From Diplocloster agilis (GTDB lineage: Bacteria; Bacillota; Clostridia; Lachnospirales; Lachnospiraceae), in assembly GCF_019042275.1 (NCBI RefSeq), contig NZ_JAHQCW010000006.1:62001-126000 (forward strand): DNA of 64,000 nucleotides, in the 5' to 3' direction. The translations under genes were made by a program, and so were the position numbers. The notes beneath the pieces are model-generated. The model saw only the letters and a program-made list of their open reading frames with translations. It did no database searches and was not told the origin of the DNA. This document shows positions 25,574 through 34,509 of the stretch, one piece after another; position 1 is the first letter of the stretch, and every line of letters starts with the position of its first letter.

Positions 25574-25643
25574 TATAGAAGATCCAATGACGGAATCCTT
25601 TGATTTGCATGATGTATTAAAATTCAGAAAGGAATACTGGCTT

Positions 25644-26219
25644 ATGAAATCCAATACCTTCAAGAATCTGCCGTGGCTTTTCGGCATTCATTTTTTTATC
25701 AGCGCCTTTACCTTTGGCGGCGGTTACGTGGTCATCCCCATGATCCGCAGATATTTTGTAGAAAAAAAGCAGCTCTTCTCCGAAGAAGAACTGCTGGAAA
25801 TGGCCGCTATCGCCCAGTCTTCCCCCGGAGCCATAGCGGTAAACCTCTCGGTCCTCTCCGGCTACCGGACGCTTGGCCGGCTGGGAGCCGCGGTGAGCTG
25901 TATCGCCTCGGTCCTGCCTCCCCTGCTGCTGATCTCCATGATATCCATTGGCTATGACGCCTTTAGCAGCAGCCGCGTGGTCTCTGCTATACTCAAGGGC
26001 ATGGAGGCCGGCGTAGCCGCCCTGATCGTAGATATGACCATCGATATGTGCCGGACCATCTTCCGGGAGCGCAGGCTGATACTTACCCTGCTGGTTCCCG
26101 CCACGTTTCTGGCCAGCAGTGTTTTTCATATCAATGTCTGTCTTCTGATCCCAGGAAGCGCCCTTCTTTGCCTTGCGGAGTGCAAGATCCGGGAACAGGT
26201 AAGGAGGCGTGTATCATGA
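25644..26219 (+). CDS. CHR (chromate-type) transporter, first half
   Basis: A 191-residue membrane protein with one CHR domain: FFISAFTFGGGYVVIPMIRR near the N-terminus and EMAAIAQSSPGAIAVNLSVL in helix 2-3. In Firmicutes the CHR family often occurs as two short proteins that together equal a long ChrA. The start at 25644 follows AAAGGAATA; an upstream in-frame ATG at 25587 has no ribosome binding site. The gene overlaps the second half by four bases. True substrate may be chromate, sulfate or another anion. Confidence 0.88.
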   Translation: MKSNTFKNLPWLFGIHFFISAFTFGGGYVVIPMIRRYFVEKKQLFSEEELLEMAAIAQSSPGAIAVNLSVLSGYRTLGRLGAAVSCIASVLPPLLLISMISIGYDAFSSSRVVSAILKGMEAGVAALIVDMTIDMCRTIFRERRLILTLLVPATFLASSVFHINVCLLIPGSALLCLAECKIREQVRRRVS

Positions 26220-26770
26220 CCGGACGGCTTTTATCTTTACTTTATTCCTTCCTGCAAATCGGTTTTTTCAGTATCGGGGGCGGCTATGCCACGATACCGC
26301 TTATCCGCCAGCAGGTCATCGACCTGCACGCCTGGCTCACCTTACAGGAATTCACCGATATCATAACGATTTCCCAGATGACCCCCGGCCCGCTGGCCGT
26401 GAACACTTCCACTTTTGTAGGAATGCGTATTGCGGGCTTAGGCGGCGCGGTGGCCGCCACCTTCGGCTGTATCATTTCCGGGTATCTCATATCTCTTTTT
26501 TTATACCGTTTTTTTAAAAAGCATCGGCAGACCAGCTGGATACAGCCGGTCCTAAGCGGCCTAAAATCAGCCTCCGTAGGTCTGATCGCATCCTGTGCGC
26601 TGACCATTGCGTCCCTGGCTTTCCAAAGCGATACCAAAACTTTGGGCCTTCCTCTGAATCTGACCGCTGTAGGGCTGTTCTCGCTCTCCTTTTTTGCCCT
26701 GCGGAAATGGAAAATCCATCCCATTTTGTTGATGGCCCTTTGCGGGCTGGCGGGCATATTTCTGTATTAA
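26216..26770 (+). CDS. CHR (chromate-type) transporter, second half
   Basis: A 184-residue membrane protein homologous to its upstream neighbour: FLQIGFFSIGGGYATIPLIR and IITISQMTPGPLAVNTSTFV are the paired CHR motifs. The ATG at 26216 overlaps the previous stop (ATGA) and follows AAGGAGGCG. The two genes should form a heterodimeric transporter. It is convergent with the unknown membrane protein, with a six-base gap. Confidence 0.88.
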   Translation: MTGRLLSLLYSFLQIGFFSIGGGYATIPLIRQQVIDLHAWLTLQEFTDIITISQMTPGPLAVNTSTFVGMRIAGLGGAVAATFGCIISGYLISLFLYRFFKKHRQTSWIQPVLSGLKSASVGLIASCALTIASLAFQSDTKTLGLPLNLTAVGLFSLSFFALRKWKIHPILLMALCGLAGIFLY

Positions 26771-26776
26771 CCTTTA

Positions 26777-28492
26777 TCACAGACTGCGGAATTCCCCGCT
26801 TAGGATATTGACCTGATAAGTTCCGATGGTGGTTATCAGCCCTTGTGAGCTGTCCAGATCACCGGAAGGAAGCTGGACCAGCCAAAACCGGTAATTTTTC
26901 AGATCCTGGGCGATTCCATCATAGTAAAGGAACGTATTGGTTTCTGCGTCCAGCAGATATCCCGGGAAGTTTTCGTCCCTGCTTTTTACCGCTTTGGGAT
27001 AATCGGAAAGAAGGGCATTTTTATAAAGTTTCTCCGCGGCGTCCGCCGGGCTCAGCCTGTTTACATACATGTAGGTCGTGTCATATCTGCCCGGTATGAA
27101 AAAGTGATACGCCGGTTCGGCGGAAAGATCCACCGGATTCCCCTTCCTCTGATCCAGCCCCTGCGATCCATCCGCGTCATTGTATAGGATCAATGCCAGA
27201 TATGCCCCTTCTCCTCTCATGAGACGGATCCGGTACCGCATCGTTGTGCTCCCGCCCTCAGGCGGGCTTCCCTGATTGCCGGGTGTTACCGCCAGCTCGG
27301 TTGTCTCCAGGGAAAGCAGGCAGTCTTTTTTATCTCCGGCTGTCAGCGCGCACTGATTGAGCTGTACCCGCACGTCCACCCCGTTCACGGCGTAATCCAT
27401 TCGTTCTGCCTTCAGGGCCAGGAGGGCGATCCAGTAGAGATTATCCGAATCGCTTTCTATCTTGATTATTCCATCCTGGGGAACCATACCGGAAAGGGTG
27501 GGATCTTCGCTGAGGAAATTTTTCATCTGCGCAATGGCGCTCTCTTCCATCTCCTCCTGCGTCGGCATCTCTTCCTCGGGCAGAACCGCCTGTTCTATTT
27601 CCGGCGTGGTGCAGAACATCTCGATTGGGGCCGTCCGATCCATGGATACCTGACAGAGCGTAACAGTCCCGCCTCTGCTGATCAGGCCGCTGTCCGAGAG
27701 ACTGCAGTCTTCGTTTAAGATAATATTATAGCGTGGCAGCCCGTTGTTACAAAGCGCCAGCGCCAGGGTCCCGAACTGCACACAGTCCCCATAGGCATAG
27801 GTCTCCTGAAAACCCGCGTTTCCCACGGTAATTCCGTCCTTATTAGCCGTCATAAACCATCCGGCCGTGTTCTTATCCCCCATGGTCCATTTTCCCTGTA
27901 TCACCGCTCCCACCTGGTAATAACTGATTCCGTTGCCGCGGTCCCCGTAGGTGGCGATATACTGATGAACCTGCTGATCCGTAGACTCATAGGTGACGGC
28001 GCACACATCATCCGCCAGCCATTGGAATTTCATGTCGTTCTTCACGGTATAGGAAAACTGCTGCTGTTTTCTCGCAAACAGATAAAAACGGGTCCGGTAC
28101 TCAAAGATCTGTCCGGACTCCTCCTCTCCTTTCAGAACCAGCAGATGTTTGTAATCCGGGGAAAAGCTCACCTTCACCAGAGATTCCCTGGTGAAAAAGG
28201 AAGGCAGAATCAGCAGGCCGACTACAAAGGTGGCAAGCACTGCCGTAAGCAGACCTATCCTCACCCCCCTGTTCCACCATAAAAAGCATGTAAACCCCAA
28301 CAGGCAGAACCCGATTCCAATCGTGATGATCCAGACCGGTATCCAATCCGTCGTAAATTCGTAGCCCCGGGGCCGGACCAGCAGCAGATATACTCCTTGC
28401 AGCGCTGCCGCAGCCAGCGTTACCATAAAGCACAGAATCCCGAATACAACATGCGCGCAGGAATGCTCCCGCAATTTATGTTTCTCTGTCAT
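26777..28492 (-). CDS. membrane protein with large extracytoplasmic region, unknown function
   Basis: A 571-residue protein. Three hydrophobic segments (about residues 15-37, 50-69 and 76-97) are followed by about 470 residues with beta-rich, repeat-like text: FSPDYKHLLVLKGEEES, FYLFARKQQQFSYTV, and later ALLALKAERMDYAVNGVD. The early part resembles the start of a beta-propeller (a hydrophobic strand followed by a charged turn), but I cannot name a family. The reading frame, codon use and length leave little doubt it is a real gene. It is alone in its unit. Confidence 0.7.
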   Translation of the reverse strand: MTEKHKLREHSCAHVVFGILCFMVTLAAAALQGVYLLLVRPRGYEFTTDWIPVWIITIGIGFCLLGFTCFLWWNRGVRIGLLTAVLATFVVGLLILPSFFTRESLVKVSFSPDYKHLLVLKGEEESGQIFEYRTRFYLFARKQQQFSYTVKNDMKFQWLADDVCAVTYESTDQQVHQYIATYGDRGNGISYYQVGAVIQGKWTMGDKNTAGWFMTANKDGITVGNAGFQETYAYGDCVQFGTLALALCNNGLPRYNIILNEDCSLSDSGLISRGGTVTLCQVSMDRTAPIEMFCTTPEIEQAVLPEEEMPTQEEMEESAIAQMKNFLSEDPTLSGMVPQDGIIKIESDSDNLYWIALLALKAERMDYAVNGVDVRVQLNQCALTAGDKKDCLLSLETTELAVTPGNQGSPPEGGSTTMRYRIRLMRGEGAYLALILYNDADGSQGLDQRKGNPVDLSAEPAYHFFIPGRYDTTYMYVNRLSPADAAEKLYKNALLSDYPKAVKSRDENFPGYLLDAETNTFLYYDGIAQDLKNYRFWLVQLPSGDLDSSQGLITTIGTYQVNILSGEFRSL

Positions 28493-28630
28493 CGTAATCC
28501 TTCTTCCTTTCAGAAATAATTACATATGTAATATTTTGATCCATCTTATTTTACCACATTATGTTTAAATATGTTAACGTTTTTTATTTTTTCGTGAAAT
28601 CATCAATTAATAAAATGTTTTTAATATTTA

Positions 28631-28659
28631 TTGACATCCATCTGCATAAATACTAGAAT
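28631..28659 (+). promoter_or_regulatory. promoter of the Gfo/Idh/MocA gene
   Basis: TTGACA (28631-28636), 17-base spacer, TAGAAT (28654-28659), 79 bases before the start codon, in AT-rich sequence. Confidence 0.75.
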
Positions 28660-28737
28660 TTAAACAGACTTACCTTATTTTTGTTACACCAGGAAATAAA
28701 CCGAACGTAAATTTGAACTAAGAAAGCGAGAGATTTT

Positions 28738-30018
28738 ATGAATAAACCATTGCGCATGATTGTGGTCGGCATGGGGGCCAGGGCTATGATATATGCCAGG
28801 GAAGCTTTGCTGCATCCCGATCTTTTCTGCATTGCCGGTGTTGTGGATGTCAATTTAGACCGGATACGCACCGCGCAGCAATTGTTCCGGATCCCGGACT
28901 CTCATTGTTTCACTTCCGTGGAAGAACTGACCGCCGTTCCCAGATTCGCAGATGCCGTCATCAATGGCACAATGGACCCCCAGCATGTGGCAACGACCAT
29001 ACCGCTGCTCCGGCATGGATATGATGTCCTTTTGGAAAAACCATTTGCCGTGAATCAAAAGGAAGCGGATCTGCTGCTGCGCTGTGCAGACGAAACAGGC
29101 CGTATCGTTATGGTTTGCCATGTGCTGCGCTATGCGCCTTTTTACAGGGAAATTCAGGAAGTGCTCAACAGCGGGGAAATCGGAAAAGTCATACATATTC
29201 ACATGAATGAGCAAGTCAGCTATTTTCATGAATCTGTGTCTTATGTGCGGGGAAAATACGCCTCGCCCGAGCTGTGCGGCTCCGGTATGCTCTTATCGAA
29301 ATGCAGCCATGATCTCGACATTATGGCATGGCTCATGAAAGGAAATTTGCCAAAGACGGTTTCCAGCGTTGGTTCCGTCATACAGTTCCTGCCGGAAATG
29401 GCGCCGGAGCATGCCGGCACCCACTGTCTGCTCAACTGTCCTGCGGAACGGGACTGCATATACTCCGCCAAAAGGCTGTATATCGAGAATCCCCAGCGCT
29501 GGGCAAATAATATCTGGCATGACATTGGTGCCAACTCTCCCACAAAAGCAGAAAAAATAAGGCTTCTCCGCAACATAGACAATCCTTACAGCCGCTGCGT
29601 GTACCGCTGCGGGCTAAAAATTGTCGATCATCAGTCCATCCTGATTCAATTCTCCGACGGGGCGACCGGTACTTTCTCTATGAACGGCGGAGCCTCCGCT
29701 TCCGCAAGAAATATTCACATCACCGGCACCAAAGGCGAGATTATCGGAAATTTTGAAAGCGAATCTTTTACCGTACACAAGATAGCGCCCGAAAGTCCGG
29801 GCGGACGAACCAGCCGGATCATTGACGTATCTAAGGATCAGCATGGCAATCCCCACGGTAACGGAGACCAGGCTATCGTGCAAGATTTCCTCTTTATATT
29901 GAAGGGAGAACCATGCTCTTCCTGCTGCACGACCTTAGCGGATTCCATGGTAGGACATAAACTTGTTTTTCTGGCAGAGGCTTCCAGGGAAAAGGGCGGT
30001 GAAATCCAAAGATATTAG
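28738..30018 (+). CDS. Gfo/Idh/MocA family oxidoreductase
   Basis: A 426-residue NAD(P)-dependent oxidoreductase. The Rossmann domain spans 1-125 (MIVVGMGARAMIYAREAL, then LLEKPFAVN, the EKP motif with catalytic Lys), and the alpha/beta substrate domain has CSHDLDIMAWL with the catalytic His/Asp. A cysteine-rich insertion follows (HCLLNCPAERDCIYSAKRLY, later NPYSRCVYRC), suggesting a bound metal, probably zinc; this insertion is common in one branch of the family. The substrate is probably a sugar or cyclitol. It is monocistronic with its own promoter and ends near the terminator at 30095. Confidence 0.88.
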   Translation: MNKPLRMIVVGMGARAMIYAREALLHPDLFCIAGVVDVNLDRIRTAQQLFRIPDSHCFTSVEELTAVPRFADAVINGTMDPQHVATTIPLLRHGYDVLLEKPFAVNQKEADLLLRCADETGRIVMVCHVLRYAPFYREIQEVLNSGEIGKVIHIHMNEQVSYFHESVSYVRGKYASPELCGSGMLLSKCSHDLDIMAWLMKGNLPKTVSSVGSVIQFLPEMAPEHAGTHCLLNCPAERDCIYSAKRLYIENPQRWANNIWHDIGANSPTKAEKIRLLRNIDNPYSRCVYRCGLKIVDHQSILIQFSDGATGTFSMNGGASASARNIHITGTKGEIIGNFESESFTVHKIAPESPGGRTSRIIDVSKDQHGNPHGNGDQAIVQDFLFILKGEPCSSCCTTLADSMVGHKLVFLAEASREKGGEIQRY

Positions 30019-30094
30019 ATACGGTTTCGGGAAATTCCCGGGCCCGGCGGGAAACACGGAAAACAGGCAAACACAGAAAAAAGAAAAGAAGAAA

Positions 30095-30129
30095 AAAATG
30101 ACTTCGGAAGGCTCTTCCGAAGTCATTTT
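30095..30129. terminator. bidirectional terminator
   Basis: AAAATGACTTCGGAA and TTCCGAAGTCATTTT form a perfect 15-bp stem with a five-base loop, between the convergent oxidoreductase and cold-shock genes. Confidence 0.85.
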
Positions 30130-30143
30130 CCTTGTCGGCTTAA

Positions 30144-30347
30144 TTAAGCAACGCAGACGTTAACTGCCTGAGGTCCGCGGTTTCCGTTCGTAATATCAAA
30201 CGTTACGCTCTGTCCTTCTTCCAGGCTCTTGTATCCATCTCCGGCAATACCGGAAAAATGTACGAATACATCTTCTCCGCCGTTATCGTTGGTGATGAAG
30301 CCATAACCCTTCTGTGCATTAAACCATTTTACTGTACCTTTGTTCAT
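30144..30347 (-). CDS. cold-shock protein, CspA family
   Basis: A 67-residue OB-fold protein that binds single-stranded RNA and DNA. RNP1 (KGYGFITND) and RNP2 (DVFVHFSGI) are intact, and the length is typical. AGGAGGTATCTTTC precedes the start. The long leader carries a large AT-rich hairpin (30388-30448). Confidence 0.95.
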   Translation of the reverse strand: MNKGTVKWFNAQKGYGFITNDNGGEDVFVHFSGIAGDGYKSLEEGQSVTFDITNGNRGPQAVNVCVA

Positions 30348-30387
30348 GAAAGATACCTCCTAAAATAAAATATTTGTATTCCGGGTG

Positions 30388-30448
30388 AAAAAAAATCACA
30401 TATTTTTGTAAAGCATCCAATAAATCGATGACTTACAAAAATATGTGA
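30388..30448 (-). promoter_or_regulatory. AT-rich hairpin with T8 tract in the csp leader
   Basis: Minus strand: TCACATATTTTTGTAA pairs perfectly (16 bp) with TTACAAAAATATGTGA, followed by eight T residues and then about 40 bases to the csp start codon. It has the form of an intrinsic terminator placed ahead of the gene. It may be an attenuator in the leader or the end of an upstream transcript. Confidence 0.55.
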
Positions 30449-30563
30449 ATCTAATCAACCTATCAATACCAAAATTAGAATAGCATATCTGCACAAAAAA
30501 GTCAAATAAAAAATCCTACTTTTACCAAAATTTATGGATAAAATTGGGGTGGGGCTATGGTCC

Positions 30564-30845
30564 GGAGTGGCGGGACCGCAGAGGGGCCTTGGGGGAGGGG
30601 CGCAAACGGATCGGGCGCGGTATCGCTTCGGCCAAGCCTAAGAACGGGTAACTCCGAAGTAGGCGAAACCTTTGATTCGCAGGACCCGGGGCAAACTCGC
30701 CTAAGGACGGCTCAAACAGTGCCCCGGGTCCTGCCAGGTTTCGTCCTCTTCTGCGTAACCCGTTCTAAGGCTTGGCCTCAAGCGATTCCGCGCCCGATCC
30801 GTTTGCGCCCCTCCCCCAAGGCCGCTTACGCGGCCCCGCCACTCC
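30564..30845 (+). repeat. giant palindromic element type A, copy A2 (282 bp)
   Basis: Same length and layout as A1. The outer arms start GGAGTGGCGGGACCGCAGAG and end CGGCCCCGCCACTCC; their sequence is unrelated to the A1 arms but complementary to each other, except for one inner mismatch patch. The apex CAAACTCGCC lies at 30692-30701, the bulge TTGATTC at 30671. It shares the flanks GGGGCTATGG and CTCCTGCTTTTGGTG with A1. It lies between two minus-strand genes. Confidence 0.9.
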
Positions 30846-30878
30846 TGCTTTTGGTGCCTGCCCGGAATTCTTTTTCTT

Positions 30879-31094
30879 TTATTCTGCTTTCTCTGCTTTC
30901 TCTACTTTCGGTTTTTTATCTTTTACATCCGCTACGTTGTTATTTCCATTATGATTACCGCAATAGATTCCCTTTTTAATCGGTGCAAATAAAAATCCCA
31001 GCACCGAGCCCAAAAGATAGGCGTTCAATAACATCAGCACTTTTTCCGATGTCGACCAGTCTCTTTTTAGAAACATTTTAAATCGGATCAGCAT
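30879..31094 (-). CDS. small membrane-anchored protein, unknown function
   Basis: A 71-residue protein with a membrane helix at about residues 20-38 (LMLLNAYLLGSVLGFLFAP), then a polar, lysine- and glutamate-rich tail ending KVEKAEKAE. The GSVLGFLFAPIKKGI segment resembles the glycine-rich YtxH-type anchor motif. AGGAGGAGAAGCT precedes the ATG at 31094. Its 3' end is 34 bases from palindrome A2. Confidence 0.6.
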   Translation of the reverse strand: MLIRFKMFLKRDWSTSEKVLMLLNAYLLGSVLGFLFAPIKKGIYCGNHNGNNNVADVKDKKPKVEKAEKAE

Positions 31095-31234
31095 AGCTTC
31101 TCCTCCTTTCCTTCTCTATCTCTGATTATCACGCCGGGATACAATTCTTGTCAAGGTTTTCATGTGCGATATTTTTCCCGATATTTTCAAAGCAATTTTT
31201 AAAGGAAAGAAGCGGGTACAAGCTTCAAATCCGG

Positions 31235-31705
31235 TTATGGCAGATTGCAGATCATGATGTATTCCTGATCATTTTCATCCATGATTTCAAAGCCAACTTT
31301 TTTGTACATTGAGACAGCATAATTGTCTTTCTGAACCGCAAGGGAGGTTGCTGCGTAACCCTGTTTTCTTAAAAGAAGAAGCATCTCTTTCATTAGTTCG
31401 GTGCCAATGCCCTTTCCCCTGTACTGGGGATAGACGGAAACCGCAAATTCAGGGACAGAGTCACCCACATGGCCGAAGGCCTGAATGCAGCGGACCCAGC
31501 AAGCGCCTACAACATAGCCGCCAACCTCTGCCACCAGGCAATGATCATCTTTTTTTGAGCCGAACCGGTCAATATAAACCCATATGGATGCGTCTTGGAT
31601 CACTGTTCTCGGCAAAGGATTTTTTAGATCTCTTTGATAGATCGCCTCATATACGAAATCTGTCAAAAGCATAATTTCTTCATTTTTTATGGGTCTAATC
31701 TTCAT
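31235..31705 (-). CDS. GNAT family N-acetyltransferase
   Basis: A 156-residue acetyltransferase. The acetyl-CoA loop QYRGKGIGTELMKEML (about residues 94-109) and the C-terminal strand SMYKKVGFEIMDENDQEYIM are typical; VAEVGGYVVGACWVR forms the central sheet. The substrate is unknown. It starts one base from the end of the ABC permease gene, so it is probably the last gene of the gntR-ABC operon. Confidence 0.9.
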   Translation of the reverse strand: MKIRPIKNEEIMLLTDFVYEAIYQRDLKNPLPRTVIQDASIWVYIDRFGSKKDDHCLVAEVGGYVVGACWVRCIQAFGHVGDSVPEFAVSVYPQYRGKGIGTELMKEMLLLLRKQGYAATSLAVQKDNYAVSMYKKVGFEIMDENDQEYIMICNLP

Positions 31706-31706
31706 A

Positions 31707-32435
31707 TTAATTCTTTACCACCGCTCTTCGCATCAATAGCCAGCTAAGTCCGCTGAAGACGGCCGTGACCGCCAGTGCCGACAGCATACAAATATAGGGG
31801 CTTCCAAACTGCAGTCCGGTCGCGAACATAAGTACCCGGAGTATAGACAGAAAGATCACGCCGCCGAGCACCGTATCCACGATAGGAAGCAGTACAAAAC
31901 ACAGTACCGGCAATCCTACCGATATCAGAAGTTTCCAATGTTTATCCATCCGATAATAGGCGATCGTTATAAAATATCCCACCATCATAAAGGCAAAACA
32001 GCAGCAGAAAAGCAGCAGCAGATTCTCCAACACAACAAGGACCGGCGAAATGGAAGCCATGCGTTCCGTATACAATATCTCGTACAGAGTCCCTAACTGG
32101 ATGTCACGATAGCCTATCCCCAGCTTGGCGACATTGCTTAAGACTACCAGAGCCACTGCCATAATCGCGCATACCGCACAGGTAGAGAGCAGCTTACCCG
32201 CAAATATGGTTTTCCGGGAAACCCCGTTTTGCAGAAACATCCCAAAGTTTTCCTTAAATGTATTCAAGCCAATAACAAAAAGAAAAATAAACGCGGAAAT
32301 TTCCAGGCCGTTGGTGGTTCCCTGTAAACCAGGTATAAATAACATCAGAATCAGGATCAAAAGAATACCGCAAAATATAATCAGCGCTCTCGTAATATCC
32401 TGAAACTGGTATTTGACAGAAATTTTGATATTCAT
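31707..32435 (-). CDS. ABC-2 type permease subunit
   Basis: A 242-residue protein with about six membrane helices and no ATPase motifs, starting MNIKISVKYQFQDITRALII. It follows its ATPase partner by 11 bases. The gntR-ATPase-permease order is the YtrA/YtrB-like module common in Firmicutes, linked to cell-wall antibiotic stress or unknown exports. Confidence 0.82.
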   Translation of the reverse strand: MNIKISVKYQFQDITRALIIFCGILLILILMLFIPGLQGTTNGLEISAFIFLFVIGLNTFKENFGMFLQNGVSRKTIFAGKLLSTCAVCAIMAVALVVLSNVAKLGIGYRDIQLGTLYEILYTERMASISPVLVVLENLLLLFCCCFAFMMVGYFITIAYYRMDKHWKLLISVGLPVLCFVLLPIVDTVLGGVIFLSILRVLMFATGLQFGSPYICMLSALAVTAVFSGLSWLLMRRAVVKN

Positions 32436-32446
32436 GTTCTCCCCTC

Positions 32447-33298
32447 CTAATCGTTCGTCATCTGAATAAATAATTTCTGGAGATCCAGCTTTGACACTTC
32501 CAGTCCCGCCGGCACTTCCTCTTTTTTGACACTGCCCAGCAGGTAAGCGGACTTAAGGCCGCCTAAAGTATCTTCACCCAGAAGCTTGCGACCCGCGGTA
32601 TACCGGTCCACCAGCGCCGCGTTTCCGGATACCGTATATCCCTTCGACAGCAGCTCCTCCGTCGTCTCATCCCGTATAATTCTGCCATTCTTAATAATAA
32701 TGATCTGTTCGATTACATTCGCCACCTCTTCGATCAGATGGGTGGAGATCACTATCGTACTGGGAGAATCACTGTACTTCTCAATCAAAAGCTTGTAAAA
32801 CAGCTGGCGGTGATTGGCGTCCAGCCCCAGGACCGGCTCATCAAACAGTACATAGGGCGTATTTACCGCCATCGCAATGCAGATCTTAAAGATGGACTGA
32901 TATCCCGTAGATAAATCATGGATTTTCTTTTTCGTCGGAAGCTGAAACAGCGACGCTGTTTTTTCCGCATAACCCTTGTCAAAATCCGGATAAAACTCCG
33001 CGCTCCATTGAAAGGCTTCCTTCACTTTCATTCCGGGCGGATAATAGCTCTGCTCGCTCATCAGATAGATTTTTCTCAAAACCCGGTCGTTCTCCACAGA
33101 CGGTTCCCCGTCTACCAGGACTTCGCCCTCGTCCGCGAAAATCCGATTGGTAATCACATTCAATAACGTGGACTTTCCCGCTCCGTTCCTTCCGAGCAAT
33201 CCATAAATCTTATTTTTCTGAAAGCAGATATTCACATGATCCAGGGCGGTAACATCGCCAAAGCGTTTGCTCACCTGTTTTATTTCTATTCCGCTCAT
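32447..33298 (-). CDS. ABC transporter ATP-binding protein (YtrB-like)
   Basis: A 283-residue ATPase with Walker A GRNGAGKSTLL, a shortened signature region LSTGYQSIFKICIAMA in place of LSGGQ, Walker B YVLFDEPVLGLD and H-loop IVISTHLIEEVA. The LSTGY signature is typical of this branch. The C-terminal 80 residues are a variable domain. It overlaps the end of the GntR gene by four bases. Confidence 0.9.
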   Translation of the reverse strand: MSGIEIKQVSKRFGDVTALDHVNICFQKNKIYGLLGRNGAGKSTLLNVITNRIFADEGEVLVDGEPSVENDRVLRKIYLMSEQSYYPPGMKVKEAFQWSAEFYPDFDKGYAEKTASLFQLPTKKKIHDLSTGYQSIFKICIAMAVNTPYVLFDEPVLGLDANHRQLFYKLLIEKYSDSPSTIVISTHLIEEVANVIEQIIIIKNGRIIRDETTEELLSKGYTVSGNAALVDRYTAGRKLLGEDTLGGLKSAYLLGSVKKEEVPAGLEVSKLDLQKLFIQMTND

Positions 33299-33663
33299 CC
33301 CTCAAACCCTCTTTCTATTAAATTTACTATGTCCTGCGGTGACAGCTGCAATCTTTTTGCCTCATCCACCATAGTCCGGATATACCGGTCATAAAACTGC
33401 TCTTTTCTCTTCTCTCTCAATACCTGCACTGCCCCTTTGGATACAAACATCCCGACTCCTCTTTTCTTATACACAATTCCTTCCTCCACCAGTAGATTAA
33501 TCCCCTTTAACGCGGTTGCTGGGTTGATCTGATAGGTAACAGAAAATTCCGTTATGGAAGGTATCTGACTTTCTTCGGGGAATGCCTGAGATAGAATGGC
33601 GTCCTCTATTCCTTCCGCTATCTGAATAAAGATCGGCCTCTCCTCTTCAAATTCTAACTTCAT
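33295..33663 (-). CDS. GntR family regulator, YtrA type
   Basis: A 122-residue regulator with only the winged helix plus a short dimerisation tail, the YtrA pattern: IFIQIAEGIEDAILS, SQIPSITEFSVTYQINPATA, and GIVYKKRGVGMFVS. It leads an operon with an ABC ATPase and permease and is expected to repress it; a matching inverted repeat lies upstream at 33692-33711. Confidence 0.92.
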   Translation of the reverse strand: MKLEFEEERPIFIQIAEGIEDAILSQAFPEESQIPSITEFSVTYQINPATALKGINLLVEEGIVYKKRGVGMFVSKGAVQVLREKRKEQFYDRYIRTMVDEAKRLQLSPQDIVNLIERGFEG

Positions 33664-33691
33664 AAGATACCCCCTTTGGTCTTTCAGTTAG

Positions 33692-33711
33692 TTAGTTGAG
33701 TAATTAACTAA
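33692..33711 (-). promoter_or_regulatory. probable GntR (YtrA) operator
   Basis: TTAGTT-N8-AACTAA within a run of TTAG repeats, 29 bases before the regulator start codon. This fits the AT-rich dyads used by YtrA-type regulators. Confidence 0.5.
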
Positions 33712-33774
33712 TACAATAATAAACGATTACTTCTTATTTGTCAATAGAGATTTTGGGATTTTTTGAAAGGGGCC

Positions 33775-34057
33775 GGGGAGAGAGGGGCGGGGCGTGTTCT
33801 TTTGAAACCGGAGGGCGGCTCTCGCGGGGGCAAATCACTTCGGCCGGGCCTAAGAACGGCTAACTCCGAAGGCGGGAGAACCTCTTATTGGCAGGGCCCG
33901 GAACAAACTCGCCAAAGGACGGCTCGGACAGTGTTCCGGGCCCTGCGAGGTTCTCCCACCTTCTGCGTAAGTCGTTCTAAGGCCCGGCCTCAAGTGATTT
34001 GCCCCCGCGAGAGCCGCCCTCCGGTTTCAAAAGAACACGCCCCGCCCCTCTCTCCCC
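33775..34057 (+). repeat. giant palindromic element type A, copy A3 (283 bp)
   Basis: The outer 64 bases (GGGGAGAGAGGGGCGGGGCG onward) are matched perfectly by the last 64 (ending CGCCCCTCTCTCCCC). Arm sequence differs from all other copies. Apex CAAACTCGCC at 33904-33913; bulge TTATTG at 33885. The apex-proximal stem reads GGAAC/GTTCC where A1 has GGGAC/GTCCC, a paired change. It lies in the divergent gap after gntR. Confidence 0.9.
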
Positions 34058-34509
34058 TACTTTACAAAAAGCGTTTTTCCAGTTTCTAAGAGAGAAATAA
34101 AAGTTGTATTTTGCTGGAGAATCCTTTGTTAAAATCTACTTTCCATCTATCTATATATTTCATAAGAGCCAACACATAGAGTAGGTGTTGAAAAAGGTAC
34201 TGGCAAAGTCCCCGGTCATTAAGAACAATCCGCTGAATTTCCGGCGCAGGAGGGAAATAAAATAAGCGGCAGCTTCCACATTCAAGAGATACTGCCGCTT
34301 GAAATATCTGAATTGGGCAGAACCCGTCTTATCCACATATGTTATGGTGGCACTTGTTAAAATATGGTATTATCAAAATGATTAAACTTGTACTTTTGAG
34401 CGGTAATCAAAGGCCGTTTCATATTTTACGGCAGAGCAATAAACCAAAATTGAGGCGCCTTTAACGGATAAATCGAAATCAAAGCTTGGAATTTGAAGGA
34501 GGAATAGTA
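34058..34509. other. intergenic region without a gene
   Basis: About 450 bases between palindrome A3 and the small membrane-protein gene, AT-rich. It holds one hairpin (AAGCGGCAG at about 34263 with CTGCCGCTT at about 34293). No ORF with a ribosome binding site was seen. Confidence 0.6.
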
